Positions 1 to 5,580 of a stretch of DNA of 11,251 nt are shown piece after piece (positions within the stretch are counted from its first letter, which is position 1; each line of letters opens with the position of its first letter). Where the stretch lies: NCBI GenBank assembly GCA_051155755.1, contig DAXETY010000156.1, positions 1 to 11,251 on the forward strand, in the 5' to 3' direction. Both the position numbers and the translations under genes were made by a program. The notes beneath the pieces are model-generated. The model searched no databases, was not told the DNA's origin, and saw only the letters and a list, made by a program, of their open reading frames with translations. The stretch is from DAXETY01 sp051155755. Its GTDB lineage: Bacteria > Desulfobacterota > Desulfobacteria > Desulfobacterales > SG8-13.

Positions 1-28
1 TGTCCGTCGTCCGTTGTCCGTTGTAAAA
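1..28. repeat. 7-bp tandem repeat, family A (tgtccgt)
   Basis: Three consecutive heptamers, tgtccgt, cgtccgt and tgtccgt, are followed by a decayed fourth (tgtaaaa). The array may continue leftward beyond the window edge. It is a simple-sequence array with no coding potential. Confidence 0.8.
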
Positions 29-40
29 GACCTCGGTAAC

Positions 41-68
41 CAACGTGCAACCCGTAACTCGCAACCCG
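41..68. repeat. 7-bp tandem repeat, family B (caacccg)
   Basis: Four consecutive heptamers read caacgtg, caacccg, taactcg and caacccg. The consensus caacccg reappears at 211-224, on the other side of the repeat cluster. Confidence 0.8.
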
Positions 69-71
69 AAC

Positions 72-107
72 AACCAATGGAACCAATTGAACCAATAAAA
101 CCGGTTT
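72..107. repeat. 9-bp tandem repeat, family C, first block (aaccaatNN)
   Basis: Three nonamers (aaccaatgg, aaccaattg, aaccaataa) are followed by a terminal unit, aaccggttt. The terminal unit contains the 8-bp palindrome aaccggtt. The same architecture, three aaccaatNN units capped by aaccggtt, recurs at 169-204. Confidence 0.85.
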
Positions 108-109
108 TG

Positions 110-149
110 CGCCGTCTCGCCCTCTCGCCGTTTCGCCGTTTCAGCGCCT
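110..149. repeat. 8-bp tandem repeat, family D (cgccgttt)
   Basis: Four octamers, cgccgtct, cgccctct, cgccgttt and cgccgttt (110-141), are followed by a decayed unit, cagcgcct (142-149). The period is 8 bp, different from the 7 bp and 9 bp of the flanking families. Confidence 0.8.
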
Positions 150-168
150 AAATGGCCTCCACCGTCAC

Positions 169-204
169 AACCAATCGAACCAATCAAACCAATGGAACCG
201 GTTG
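169..204. repeat. 9-bp tandem repeat, family C, second block
   Basis: Three nonamers (aaccaatcg, aaccaatca, aaccaatgg) are capped by aaccggttg. This reproduces the structure of the block at 72-107, including the palindromic cap aaccggtt. The two variable positions of each unit differ between blocks, so this is not a simple recent copy of the whole block. Confidence 0.85.
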
Positions 205-210
205 AGCCCG

Positions 211-224
211 CAACCCGCAACGCG
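211..224. repeat. 7-bp tandem repeat, family B, second block
   Basis: Two heptamers, caacccg and caacgcg, lie directly next to the leuS stop codon (complement of 226-228). They match family B at 41-68. Confidence 0.65.
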
Positions 225-225
225 C

Positions 226-2829
226 CTACACAACCACATTCACCAGTTTGTTCTTGACCACGATCATTTTTCGGATCGGCCGATCTCCGACAAATTTCTG
301 GATGCGTTCGTCGGCCAGAGCCATTTCTTTGAGCACCTCTGCGGAGGTGTCCGCTGCCACGGTGAATTTACTGCGCAGTTTGCCGTTAACCTGCACGACT
401 ATGAGCAATTCGTCTTTTACCAGGGCATCTTCTTCGTAGGTAGGCCAGGATTCCAGCAGGGTACTGCGGTCGTGTCCCAGGGTTTCCCAGAGTTCTTCGC
501 AAAAGTGCGGCACGATGGGAGACAGCAGCAATACGACCGATTCCATGGCAAACCGGATGACCGATCGGGACGCGGGGTCGGTCGCACCGGATTCGATACT
601 CGACAGCTGGTTGAAAAGTTCCATCACGGCGCTGATCGCGGTATTGAAATGAAAGCGATCCTCGATGTCACGGGTCACGCGAAAAATGGTTTGATGGGTT
701 TTGCGATACAGATCCTTCAGCGGAGCGTCCAGATGCTCAGCGGTGCCGGAGAAAGCCGCTGCATCGACCACAACGTCCGCCCACTGAGTGTAAAAACGCC
801 AGACCCGATTCAAAAATCGGAACCCCCCTTCGACCCCCTGTTCACTCCATTCCAGATCCCTTTCCGGCGGCGCGGCAAACAGGCAGAACAAGCGGGTCGT
901 GTCGGCACCATAGCGATCCAGCAGCACGTTGGGGTCAATGACATTTTTTTTCGACTTGGACATTTTCTCGATGCGGCCGACCACCACTGCCTGGCCGCAT
1001 TTACCGCAGGCACGTTCTTCTCCGACTCCGTGGACTTCATCCGGCAGCAGATAGCCGTGTTGCGGGCAGGCCAGCGTTTCCTTGCAGACCATGCCCTGGG
1101 TCAACAGGCGGGTGAAAGGCTCTTTGAATTCCACCAACCCCATGTCCTTCAGCACCCGGGTGTAGTAACGCGAATAAAGAAGGTGCAAAATCGCGTGTTC
1201 CACTCCGCCGATATACTGATCCACGGGCATCCAGTAATCGACGGCCTTGGGATCGAACATGCCCTGCTCGTAACGGGGACTGCAATAACGTTCGAAGTAC
1301 CAGGAAGACTCCACGAACGTGTCCATGGTGTCGGTTTCCCGCTTTGCATCCGACCGACCGCATCCAGGACAGCGTGTGTTGACAAACGATTCCAGAAACG
1401 GCAGCGGCGAGCGGCCGCCTTCCAGCAGGTCCGCGCTCTCCGGCAGAATGATGGGCAGATCGCTTTCGGCTGCCGGTACGATACCGCAGTCCGAACAATG
1501 TACCATCGGAATCGGTGCCCCCCAGTACCGCTGCCTGGAGATGCCCCAATCCCGCAGCCGGTAGCTTACCGTCTTTTTTCCGACACCGTGCGTTTCCATG
1601 TAATCGGTGATTTTGTCCATGGCTTCGCGATTGTGCATGCCGGTAAACGGTCCGGAATTGACCATGATGCCGTCTCCGACGTAGGCCTGATCCATGGCAT
1701 CGACATCGGCCGGCTCTTCGGGCGGCTGCACCACGACGATGATTTCCTGGTCGTATTTGCGCGCAAACTCGAAATCCCTCTGATCGTGCGCCGGCACCGA
1801 CATCACCGCACCGGTTCCGTACTCCATCAAGGCAAAATTGGCGGTAAAAATCGGCATGCGGCGCTGGTTCATGGGATTGATGCAATGGGCACCGATGAAA
1901 ATCCCCTCTTTTTCCAGGCCTTCCAACGATCGAATCGTGCGGTCCTGCTGGGCCATGGCCTCCACGAATTCGGCCACGGCCTTCTCCTGCCCGGTGCCCC
2001 GTGATAGCCTGGAAACCAGGGGGTGCTCCGGGGCCAGCACCATGAAGGTGGCCCCGAATACCGTATCGGGGCGCGTGGTGAAAACCGGAATTTCACGCTC
2101 GGCTGCCTCGACCGGGTTTTCGATGGGAAAACGGATCTCGGCGCCGTAGCTTTTGCCGATCCAGTTTTTCTGCATGGTAATGACTTTTTCGGGCCAGCCC
2201 GGCAACCGGTCGCAGTATTCCAGCAGGTCCTCCGCATAGTCGGTCACGCGGAAAAACCATTGCCACAGTTTTTTTTGCCGCACGGTTTGGCCGCATCGCC
2301 AGCACTGCCCGGCCTCGACCTGCTCGTTTGCCAAAACGGTCTGACAGGACTCACACCAGTTAACGAAGGACTCCTTGCGATAGGCCATGTTCTTTTCGTA
2401 CATCTTCAGAAACAGCCATTGTTCCCAGCGATAATATTCGGGCCGGCAGGTCGCGATTTCCCGGTTCCAATCATAGCTGAAACCCATTCGCTTCAACTGG
2501 CGGCGCATCGTGTCGATATTTTCGTAGGTCCATCGCGCCGGGTGGGTGTTGTTGGCAATGGCGGCGTTTTCGGCCGGCATGCCGAATGCATCCCATCCCA
2601 TTGGATGCAGCACATTGTAACCGCGCATGCGCTTGTAGCGGGCCACCACATCGCCGATGGTGTAATTGCGCACATGTCCCATGTGAATCTTGCCGGAGGG
2701 ATAGGGAAACATCTCCAACAGATAGTATTTTTCTCTGTCCGGTGCCTCCCGGACTTTGAACAGGGTCGAGTCTTGCCAAATTTTTTGCCACTTGGTCTCG
2801 ATCGTTTTGGGATCGTATTTTTCTTCCAT
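226..2829 (-). CDS. leuS: Leucyl-tRNA synthetase (LeuRS)
   Basis: This cytoplasmic class I aminoacyl-tRNA synthetase charges tRNA-Leu with leucine using ATP. The 867-residue protein is the full bacterial length. Visible in order are the HMGH version of the HIGH signature at 49-52, a four-cysteine zinc knuckle (C159, C162, C176, C179), and the CP1 editing domain from about 225 to 415. The editing domain has the threonine-rich TTRPDT motif at 251-256 and the conserved D349 in VPAHDQRD. Next come a leucine-specific insertion with Cys/His residues (C588, H591, C608, C611), KMSKS at 622-626, the anticodon-binding helical domain from about 700, and the C-terminal domain that contacts the tRNA long arm, ending NVVV. 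The ATG start is supported by AAGGG nine bases upstream. The gene is monocistronic as far as can be seen and diverges from rng. Identification is very secure. Confidence 0.99.
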   Translation of the reverse strand: MEEKYDPKTIETKWQKIWQDSTLFKVREAPDREKYYLLEMFPYPSGKIHMGHVRNYTIGDVVARYKRMRGYNVLHPMGWDAFGMPAENAAIANNTHPARWTYENIDTMRRQLKRMGFSYDWNREIATCRPEYYRWEQWLFLKMYEKNMAYRKESFVNWCESCQTVLANEQVEAGQCWRCGQTVRQKKLWQWFFRVTDYAEDLLEYCDRLPGWPEKVITMQKNWIGKSYGAEIRFPIENPVEAAEREIPVFTTRPDTVFGATFMVLAPEHPLVSRLSRGTGQEKAVAEFVEAMAQQDRTIRSLEGLEKEGIFIGAHCINPMNQRRMPIFTANFALMEYGTGAVMSVPAHDQRDFEFARKYDQEIIVVVQPPEEPADVDAMDQAYVGDGIMVNSGPFTGMHNREAMDKITDYMETHGVGKKTVSYRLRDWGISRQRYWGAPIPMVHCSDCGIVPAAESDLPIILPESADLLEGGRSPLPFLESFVNTRCPGCGRSDAKRETDTMDTFVESSWYFERYCSPRYEQGMFDPKAVDYWMPVDQYIGGVEHAILHLLYSRYYTRVLKDMGLVEFKEPFTRLLTQGMVCKETLACPQHGYLLPDEVHGVGEERACGKCGQAVVVGRIEKMSKSKKNVIDPNVLLDRYGADTTRLFCLFAAPPERDLEWSEQGVEGGFRFLNRVWRFYTQWADVVVDAAAFSGTAEHLDAPLKDLYRKTHQTIFRVTRDIEDRFHFNTAISAVMELFNQLSSIESGATDPASRSVIRFAMESVVLLLSPIVPHFCEELWETLGHDRSTLLESWPTYEEDALVKDELLIVVQVNGKLRSKFTVAADTSAEVLKEMALADERIQKFVGDRPIRKMIVVKNKLVNVVV

Positions 2830-2838
2830 CGTCGCTTG

Positions 2839-2843
2839 CCCTT
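2839..2843 (-). promoter_or_regulatory. Ribosome binding site of leuS
   Basis: On the minus strand AAGGG lies nine bases before the ATG of leuS (complement of 2827-2829). It supports the chosen start. Confidence 0.6.
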
Positions 2844-2938
2844 GTGGTTACACCGGTTGCGTGTCGCAAATTGGAAACACTGCTATTGCCACAGTCAGAC
2901 CAAAATGACAAGGCCGCAGCGGACCGACACGCTCGTAC

Positions 2939-2975
2939 CGGCAGCAGCGGCCGTCGATGGTAAACGGCAGCAGCG
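2939..2975. repeat. Direct repeat of an 11-mer in the leuS leader
   Basis: The 11-mer cggcagcagcg occurs at 2939-2949 and again at 2965-2975, with starts 26 bp apart. On the leuS side both would be in the transcribed leader if the candidate leuS promoter is right. Its role is unknown. It could be a chance low-complexity (CAG-like) similarity. Confidence 0.5.
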
Positions 2976-2981
2976 ATCGTC

Positions 2982-2999
2982 GTCAATTGTCAGTCAATT
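2982..2999. repeat. GTCAATT direct repeat, 11-bp spacing, between divergent promoters
   Basis: The heptamer gtcaatt occurs at 2982-2988 and 2993-2999, so the copies lie one DNA helical turn (11 bp) apart on the same face. They sit beside the candidate promoters of leuS and rng. The spacing is what a dimeric regulator binding direct repeats would need, but no regulator can be named. Confidence 0.45.
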
Positions 3000-3002
3000 T
3001 AA

Positions 3003-3032
3003 ATCATATTTTATTTGACTTGTGAGATACAA
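3003..3032 (-). promoter_or_regulatory. Candidate sigma70-type promoter for leuS
   Basis: On the minus strand a -35-like TTGTAT (complement of 3027-3032) is followed after 18 bp by TATGAT (complement of 3003-3008), a good -10 box. Transcription would start near 2996 and give a leuS leader of roughly 165 nt. The -35 box is only moderate. Confidence 0.4.
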
Positions 3033-3043
3033 TCGCATATTTT
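3015..3043 (+). promoter_or_regulatory. Candidate sigma70-type promoter for rng
   Basis: TTGACT (3015-3020), a 17-bp spacer and TATTTT (3038-3043) form a plausible promoter in the AT-rich core. It overlaps the candidate leuS promoter on the other strand, so the two may compete. The start site would be near 3050, leaving a leader of about 240 nt before rng. Confidence 0.45.
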
Positions 3044-3070
3044 TCTCAGATTATGCTTATCAGGTCAAGT

Positions 3071-3083
3071 CTGCCATCGGCAG
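3071..3083 (+). promoter_or_regulatory. Small hairpin in the rng leader
   Basis: CTGCC-ATC-GGCAG is a perfect 5-bp stem with a 3-nt loop near the predicted 5' end of the rng transcript. A short T-run (3101-3106) follows 17 nt later, too far away for a classical terminator. It could protect the 5' end or take part in leader regulation, which is inference only. Confidence 0.3.
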
Positions 3084-3092
3084 TAGGGCAGT

Positions 3093-3293
3093 ATGTTGAA
3101 TTTTTTAAGCACGGACCGAACATTCTGCCAACCGTCACATCGGATCGGCACGCACGGAACATCCGGAATACTGGTACCCTATCGAGGTCGCCAGCGCCCC
3201 CGAAACCCCGATCGATGCCGTAACGGCCATTCATTCACAAGCTCGGCTGCAAGAGACGACGCAAGCCAGGGAAAATCGACTACAAATCAATGA
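3093..3293 (+). CDS. Possible 66-aa upstream reading frame overlapping the rng start
   Basis: An ATG at 3093 with AGGG four bases upstream (3085-3088) opens a 66-codon frame. Its TGA stop (3291-3293) overlaps the rng ATG (3290-3292) as ATGA, a layout typical of translational coupling. The rng start itself has no close Shine-Dalgarno sequence, and the best match (AGGGA, 3268-3272) is 17 nt away. Against a real gene are the composition, rich in Arg, Ser, Thr and Pro, with no recognisable domain, membrane segment or signal peptide, and the fact that a frame this short can arise by chance in GC-rich DNA. I do not recognise the product. If translated, its role is more likely to set rng translation than to make a functional protein. 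Confidence 0.2.
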   Translation: MLNFLSTDRTFCQPSHRIGTHGTSGILVPYRGRQRPRNPDRCRNGHSFTSSAARDDASQGKSTTNQ

Positions 3294-4750
3294 GCAGCAA
3301 AATCCTGATCAACGCAGTGGACCAAGAGGAATGTCGGATCGCCAAGGTGACCGACAGTAAATTGGAAGAGTTTCACATCGAAAGTGCATCCCGGGAGATC
3401 ACCCACGGCAACATCTACAAAGGCGTCATTACCCGCATCGAACCCAGTCTGCAAGCGGTATTCGTCGATTACGGCGCCGAGCGGCACGGGTTTTTGCAAA
3501 AGCAGGAAATTCATCCCGACTATTACCAGGAAACCGCATCCGGCGATCATTCGATTAAAAGCATTGTCAAGCGCGGGCAGGAAGTCCTGGTGCAGATCAC
3601 AAAAGATCCCATCGCCCACAAAGGCGCGATGCTGACCACCTACATATCGCTTCCGGGACGCTATCTGGTGTTGATGCCGGGCAGCGAGCACCGGGGGATT
3701 TCCCGCAAGATCGAAGACGAAGCCGAACGCAGCCGCCTGAAAGAGCTCGTAAACTCCCTGAAAATGCCCGAAGGATTCGGAATGATCGTTCGAACCGCCG
3801 GTTCCGACTGCAACAAAACCCAGCTGACCAAAGATCTAAACTATCTGATGCGTCTGTGGAACAACATCAAAAACAGCGTCCGCAAAGAGCAGGCACCGGC
3901 GCTGCTGTACAAAGAGCGCAACCTGGTGCTGCGCTCCATTCGGGATTCCTTCACATCGGAAATCTCCGAGATTCTGATCGACGACGCCCCGGTCTATCAC
4001 GAGGTCAAGGGCTTTATTAAAATCATTTCGTCCAAGCACACCAAAATCGTGAAGCTTTACAAAGGCGACCGGCCGCTGTTCACCAAATTTCAGCTCGAAG
4101 ACCAGATTGCCTCCATTTTCGACAACCGGGTCTCGCTCAAATCCGGCGGCTCGATCGTAATCGAGCCGACCGAAGCGCTGGTGTCCATCGACGTCAATTC
4201 CGGCAAAGCCACCCAGAAGCGCTCCATCGAAGAAACCGCTCTGCAGACCAACCTCGAAGCCGCCGAAGAAATTGCGCGCCAGCTTCGGCTCCGGGACCTG
4301 GGCGGGCTGATCGTGATCGACTTCATCGATATGCAAGAGGCCAAAAACCGGGCCGAGGTCGAACGGTCGATGAAAAATTACGTCAAAATCGACAAGGCGC
4401 GCATCAAAGTCGGCCGTATCAGTCGTTTCGGGTTGATGCAGATGTCGCGGCAACGCATTCGGCCCTCCATCGAGTACGGCAGTTACCAGACCTGTAAAAA
4501 CTGCCAGGGAAAAGGCCTGACGCCGTCGACCGAGACGCTGGTGCTCGGCTTTCTGCGAAAACTGCGCCTGGAAACGCTCAAAGGAGAAATTTCCCGTGTC
4601 CGGGGTATCGTCCCAACGCAGGTGGCTACCTATCTGTTGAACAAAAAACGCAAAGAGCTCCTGGATCTGGAAATGCGGCGCAACCTGAGCATCGTCATCG
4701 AGGGAGATGCGTCCATGACGCCGGGCGACAACCAGATCGTGTTCGAATGA
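3290..4750 (+). CDS. rng: Ribonuclease E/G
   Basis: This endoribonuclease cleaves single-stranded, AU-rich RNA with 5'-end sensing. It acts in mRNA decay and in rRNA and tRNA maturation in the cytoplasm. The 486 residues correspond to the catalytic half of RNase E, or to RNase G. An S1-type RNA-binding domain sits inside about residues 36-120. The catalytic DNase I-like region has D301 and N303 in SIDVNSGK and D344 in IVIDFID, matching the metal-binding residues of E. coli RNase E. CKNC (402-405) is the zinc-link that joins subunits. There is no C-terminal degradosome scaffold. The start at ATG 3290 fits the family opening (MSSKILINAV); an in-frame TAA at 3221 limits any extension to a rare ATT. 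The Shine-Dalgarno sequence is weak, and a long leader precedes the gene. RNase E autoregulates through its leader in enterics, and whether that happens here is unknown. The choice between rng and a short rne is nominal. Confidence 0.97.
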   Translation: MSSKILINAVDQEECRIAKVTDSKLEEFHIESASREITHGNIYKGVITRIEPSLQAVFVDYGAERHGFLQKQEIHPDYYQETASGDHSIKSIVKRGQEVLVQITKDPIAHKGAMLTTYISLPGRYLVLMPGSEHRGISRKIEDEAERSRLKELVNSLKMPEGFGMIVRTAGSDCNKTQLTKDLNYLMRLWNNIKNSVRKEQAPALLYKERNLVLRSIRDSFTSEISEILIDDAPVYHEVKGFIKIISSKHTKIVKLYKGDRPLFTKFQLEDQIASIFDNRVSLKSGGSIVIEPTEALVSIDVNSGKATQKRSIEETALQTNLEAAEEIARQLRLRDLGGLIVIDFIDMQEAKNRAEVERSMKNYVKIDKARIKVGRISRFGLMQMSRQRIRPSIEYGSYQTCKNCQGKGLTPSTETLVLGFLRKLRLETLKGEISRVRGIVPTQVATYLLNKKRKELLDLEMRRNLSIVIEGDASMTPGDNQIVFE

Positions 4751-4885
4751 TCGCAGGGCGCAGCCGGCAAGCCGCGCAATGGCGTGAATAACTTCGCCGT
4801 CGGCGGTACGCTGCGGAAAAAGGGCCGTTTCTGGATGGACAATGGAGAGTGACCAACCACACATCGTGATGATGGCACTAGACAG

Positions 4886-4914
4886 TTGACAGCCCTTGCC
4901 GCTTCCTGTATCAG
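4886..4914 (+). promoter_or_regulatory. Candidate promoter of the yajC-secDF-dprA-topA cluster
   Basis: A perfect TTGACA (4886-4891) is followed after 17 bp by TATCAG (4909-4914), four of six matches to the -10 consensus. Transcription would start near 4921, about 140 nt before yajC. This is the best promoter-like sequence between rng and yajC. Confidence 0.5.
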
Positions 4915-5047
4915 GGGTTGCATTTTTAAGGTTTCATCGTTGGTTTCCGGTAAGTTTGCGCGCTGATGGAATTTGTCTGTAACCTCGATGCTTTTTCACG
5001 TCAGGGCAATTGTCGGAGAAGTTTGCGGTCCGGCAGTGCCGCAACAG

Positions 5048-5055
5048 AAGGAGGG
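5048..5055 (+). promoter_or_regulatory. Ribosome binding site that fixes the yajC start
   Basis: AAGGAGGG is a near-perfect Shine-Dalgarno sequence. It ends four bases before a TTG codon at 5060. It favours this TTG over the upstream in-frame TTG (4973) and ATG (4988). Confidence 0.8.
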
Positions 5056-5059
5056 TCTT

Positions 5060-5407
5060 TTGTTCGATATCGCCTACGCAATGGGACAGGCCGGCGAGGC
5101 CGGCGGTCAGGGTGGTGCCGGAGGTTTTGCCGGTTTTATTCCCCTGATTTTGATGTTCGTTATTTTCTATTTTCTGCTGATCCGTCCCCAGCAGAAAAAA
5201 ACCAAAGAGCACCGTCAAATGATCGCCAATCTGAGTAAAGGCGACCGAATCATTACCAGCGGGGGCATCTATGGCCGAATCACCGGCATGGACGAAACCA
5301 CGCTGACAGTGGAAATTGCCGATAAAGTCCGGGTCAAGGTCGCCCGCGGAAACGTCGGCGCCAAGGTACAGTCCGCAGCACCGGAAAAGTCCGAACAAAA
5401 ATCGTAA
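5060..5407 (+). CDS. yajC: Preprotein translocase subunit YajC
   Basis: YajC is a small inner-membrane protein that associates with SecD and SecF and the SecYEG translocon. It is conserved but not strictly essential. From the TTG start the protein has 115 residues, normal for the family. It shows a glycine-rich N-terminal stretch (9-25), one membrane segment (about 24-41), and the hallmark RPQQKK motif (42-47) on the cytoplasmic side. A small basic/beta domain with GDRIITSGGIYGRI follows (61-74), and the tail is charged. The TTG start is chosen because of the strong Shine-Dalgarno at 5048-5055, and MFDIAYAMG is a typical family opening. It is the first gene of the export block. A tRNA-guanine transglycosylase gene (tgt), often found before yajC, is absent here. 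Confidence 0.96.
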   Translation: MFDIAYAMGQAGEAGGQGGAGGFAGFIPLILMFVIFYFLLIRPQQKKTKEHRQMIANLSKGDRIITSGGIYGRITGMDETTLTVEIADKVRVKVARGNVGAKVQSAAPEKSEQKS

Positions 5408-5513
5408 CCGATTCCGGCCGAAGGAATTGCAGCGTTTTCAGGTGAAGCCCCTTTGCCGGTCGAGTGGAGCGTGCCGGGAACCCGCCCGTCCGCAGACTCC
5501 ATAGACTTGGAAT

Positions 5514-5557
5514 CCGGGGCTTCCCGTGCGTTCGGCCGGCAGAAACGCACTCCCCGG
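5514..5557 (+). promoter_or_regulatory. Strong composite hairpin ahead of secD
   Basis: CCGGGG (5514-5519) pairs with CCCCGG (5552-5557), and inside it GTGCGTT (5526-5532) pairs with AACGCAC (5544-5550). That gives 13 base pairs interrupted by an asymmetric internal loop (6 nt against 1), with an 11-nt apical loop. The structure ends nine bases before the secD Shine-Dalgarno (5567-5572) and is not followed by a T-run, so it is not a terminator. It may affect secD translation or stabilise the processed transcript. Confidence 0.5.
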
Positions 5558-5566
5558 AGACTATCG

Positions 5567-5572
5567 AAAGGA
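5567..5572 (+). promoter_or_regulatory. Ribosome binding site that fixes the secD start
   Basis: AAAGGA lies eight bases before the TTG at 5581. No comparable site precedes the in-frame GTG at 5464, so the shorter SecD is preferred. Confidence 0.75.
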
Positions 5573-5580
5573 ACGGTTCA

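Larger units (their letters stand above)
1..225. other. Non-coding repeat-rich region downstream of leuS
   Basis: This stretch between the window edge and the leuS stop codon has no credible gene. About two thirds of it is made of short, slightly degenerate tandem repeats of four families, listed separately: A (7 bp), B (7 bp), C (9 bp) and D (8 bp). Their order is A-B-C-D-C-B. Between them lie only short unique spacers (29-40 and 150-168). All copies of a family are in the same orientation. I see no stem followed by a T-run that would serve as an obvious intrinsic terminator for leuS. Confidence 0.8.
2830..3289. other. Divergent intergenic region between leuS and rng
   Basis: This 460-bp stretch separates two divergently transcribed genes. 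The leuS-proximal part (2830-2975) is GC-rich. The centre (2980-3060) is strikingly AT-rich and holds candidate promoters for both directions plus a direct repeat. The rng-proximal part (about 3050-3289) would be a leader of about 240 nt with a small hairpin and one small reading frame. I found no tRNA, no T-box specifier consensus ahead of leuS and no clear terminator. Confidence 0.7.
4751..5059. other. Intergenic region between rng and yajC
   Basis: This 309-bp stretch has no convincing gene. It contains a weak 6-bp stem (4779-4784 with 4795-4800, loop of 10) without a T-run, so no clear rng terminator is visible. A promoter candidate (4886-4914) and the yajC leader of about 140 nt follow. 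In-frame TTG and ATG codons at 4973 and 4988 could extend YajC upstream, but they lack ribosome binding sites. The well-placed Shine-Dalgarno at 5048-5055 argues for the later start. Confidence 0.6.

Noticed and set aside
169..204. GGTTCGATT on the minus strand, resembling a tRNA T-loop
   Set aside because: It is part of the 9-bp tandem repeat, and no acceptor, D or anticodon stems can be drawn around it.
588..611. Not used as a novelty (these numbers are LeuS residue positions, corresponding to about 997-1068 in the window): Cys/His cluster C588, H591, C608, C611 in the leucine-specific insertion
   Set aside because: Similar cysteine-bearing insertions before KMSKS are, as far as I recall, common in LeuRS of deltaproteobacteria, so I noted it in the gene entry only.
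202..2004. A 600-codon open frame on the plus strand opposite leuS, and another at 2023-3018
   Set aside because: They lie antisense to a fully recognisable leucyl-tRNA synthetase, have no family features and are rich in His, Phe, Arg and Gly. They are by-products of codon usage in GC-rich DNA.
2830..2995. Possible T-box riboswitch in the leuS leader
   Set aside because: I found no match to the conserved TGGNACCGCG antiterminator bulge and no terminator helix with a T-run before leuS.
3836..4864. A 342-codon minus-strand frame opposite rng
   Set aside because: It is antisense to the catalytic core of RNase E/G and shows no family features.
4903..4926. CCTG-TAT-CAGG stem followed by ATTTTT, as a terminator after rng
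   Set aside because: The stem is only 4 bp plus two G-U pairs, and the T-run is separated from it. It also overlaps the -10 box of the better-supported yajC promoter.
4973..5059. Upstream start of YajC at TTG 4973 or ATG 4988
   Set aside because: Neither has a Shine-Dalgarno sequence. The added residues are not typical of the family, and AAGGAGGG before TTG 5060 is decisive.
5464..5580. N-terminal extension of SecD from GTG 5464, containing GIRGFP, which loosely recalls the SecM arrest motif GIRAGP
   Set aside because: The stretch is in frame with secD without a stop, so it cannot act as a separate leader peptide. It has no ribosome binding site, lacks the other SecM key residues and lies over the hairpin region. 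The resemblance is most likely chance.
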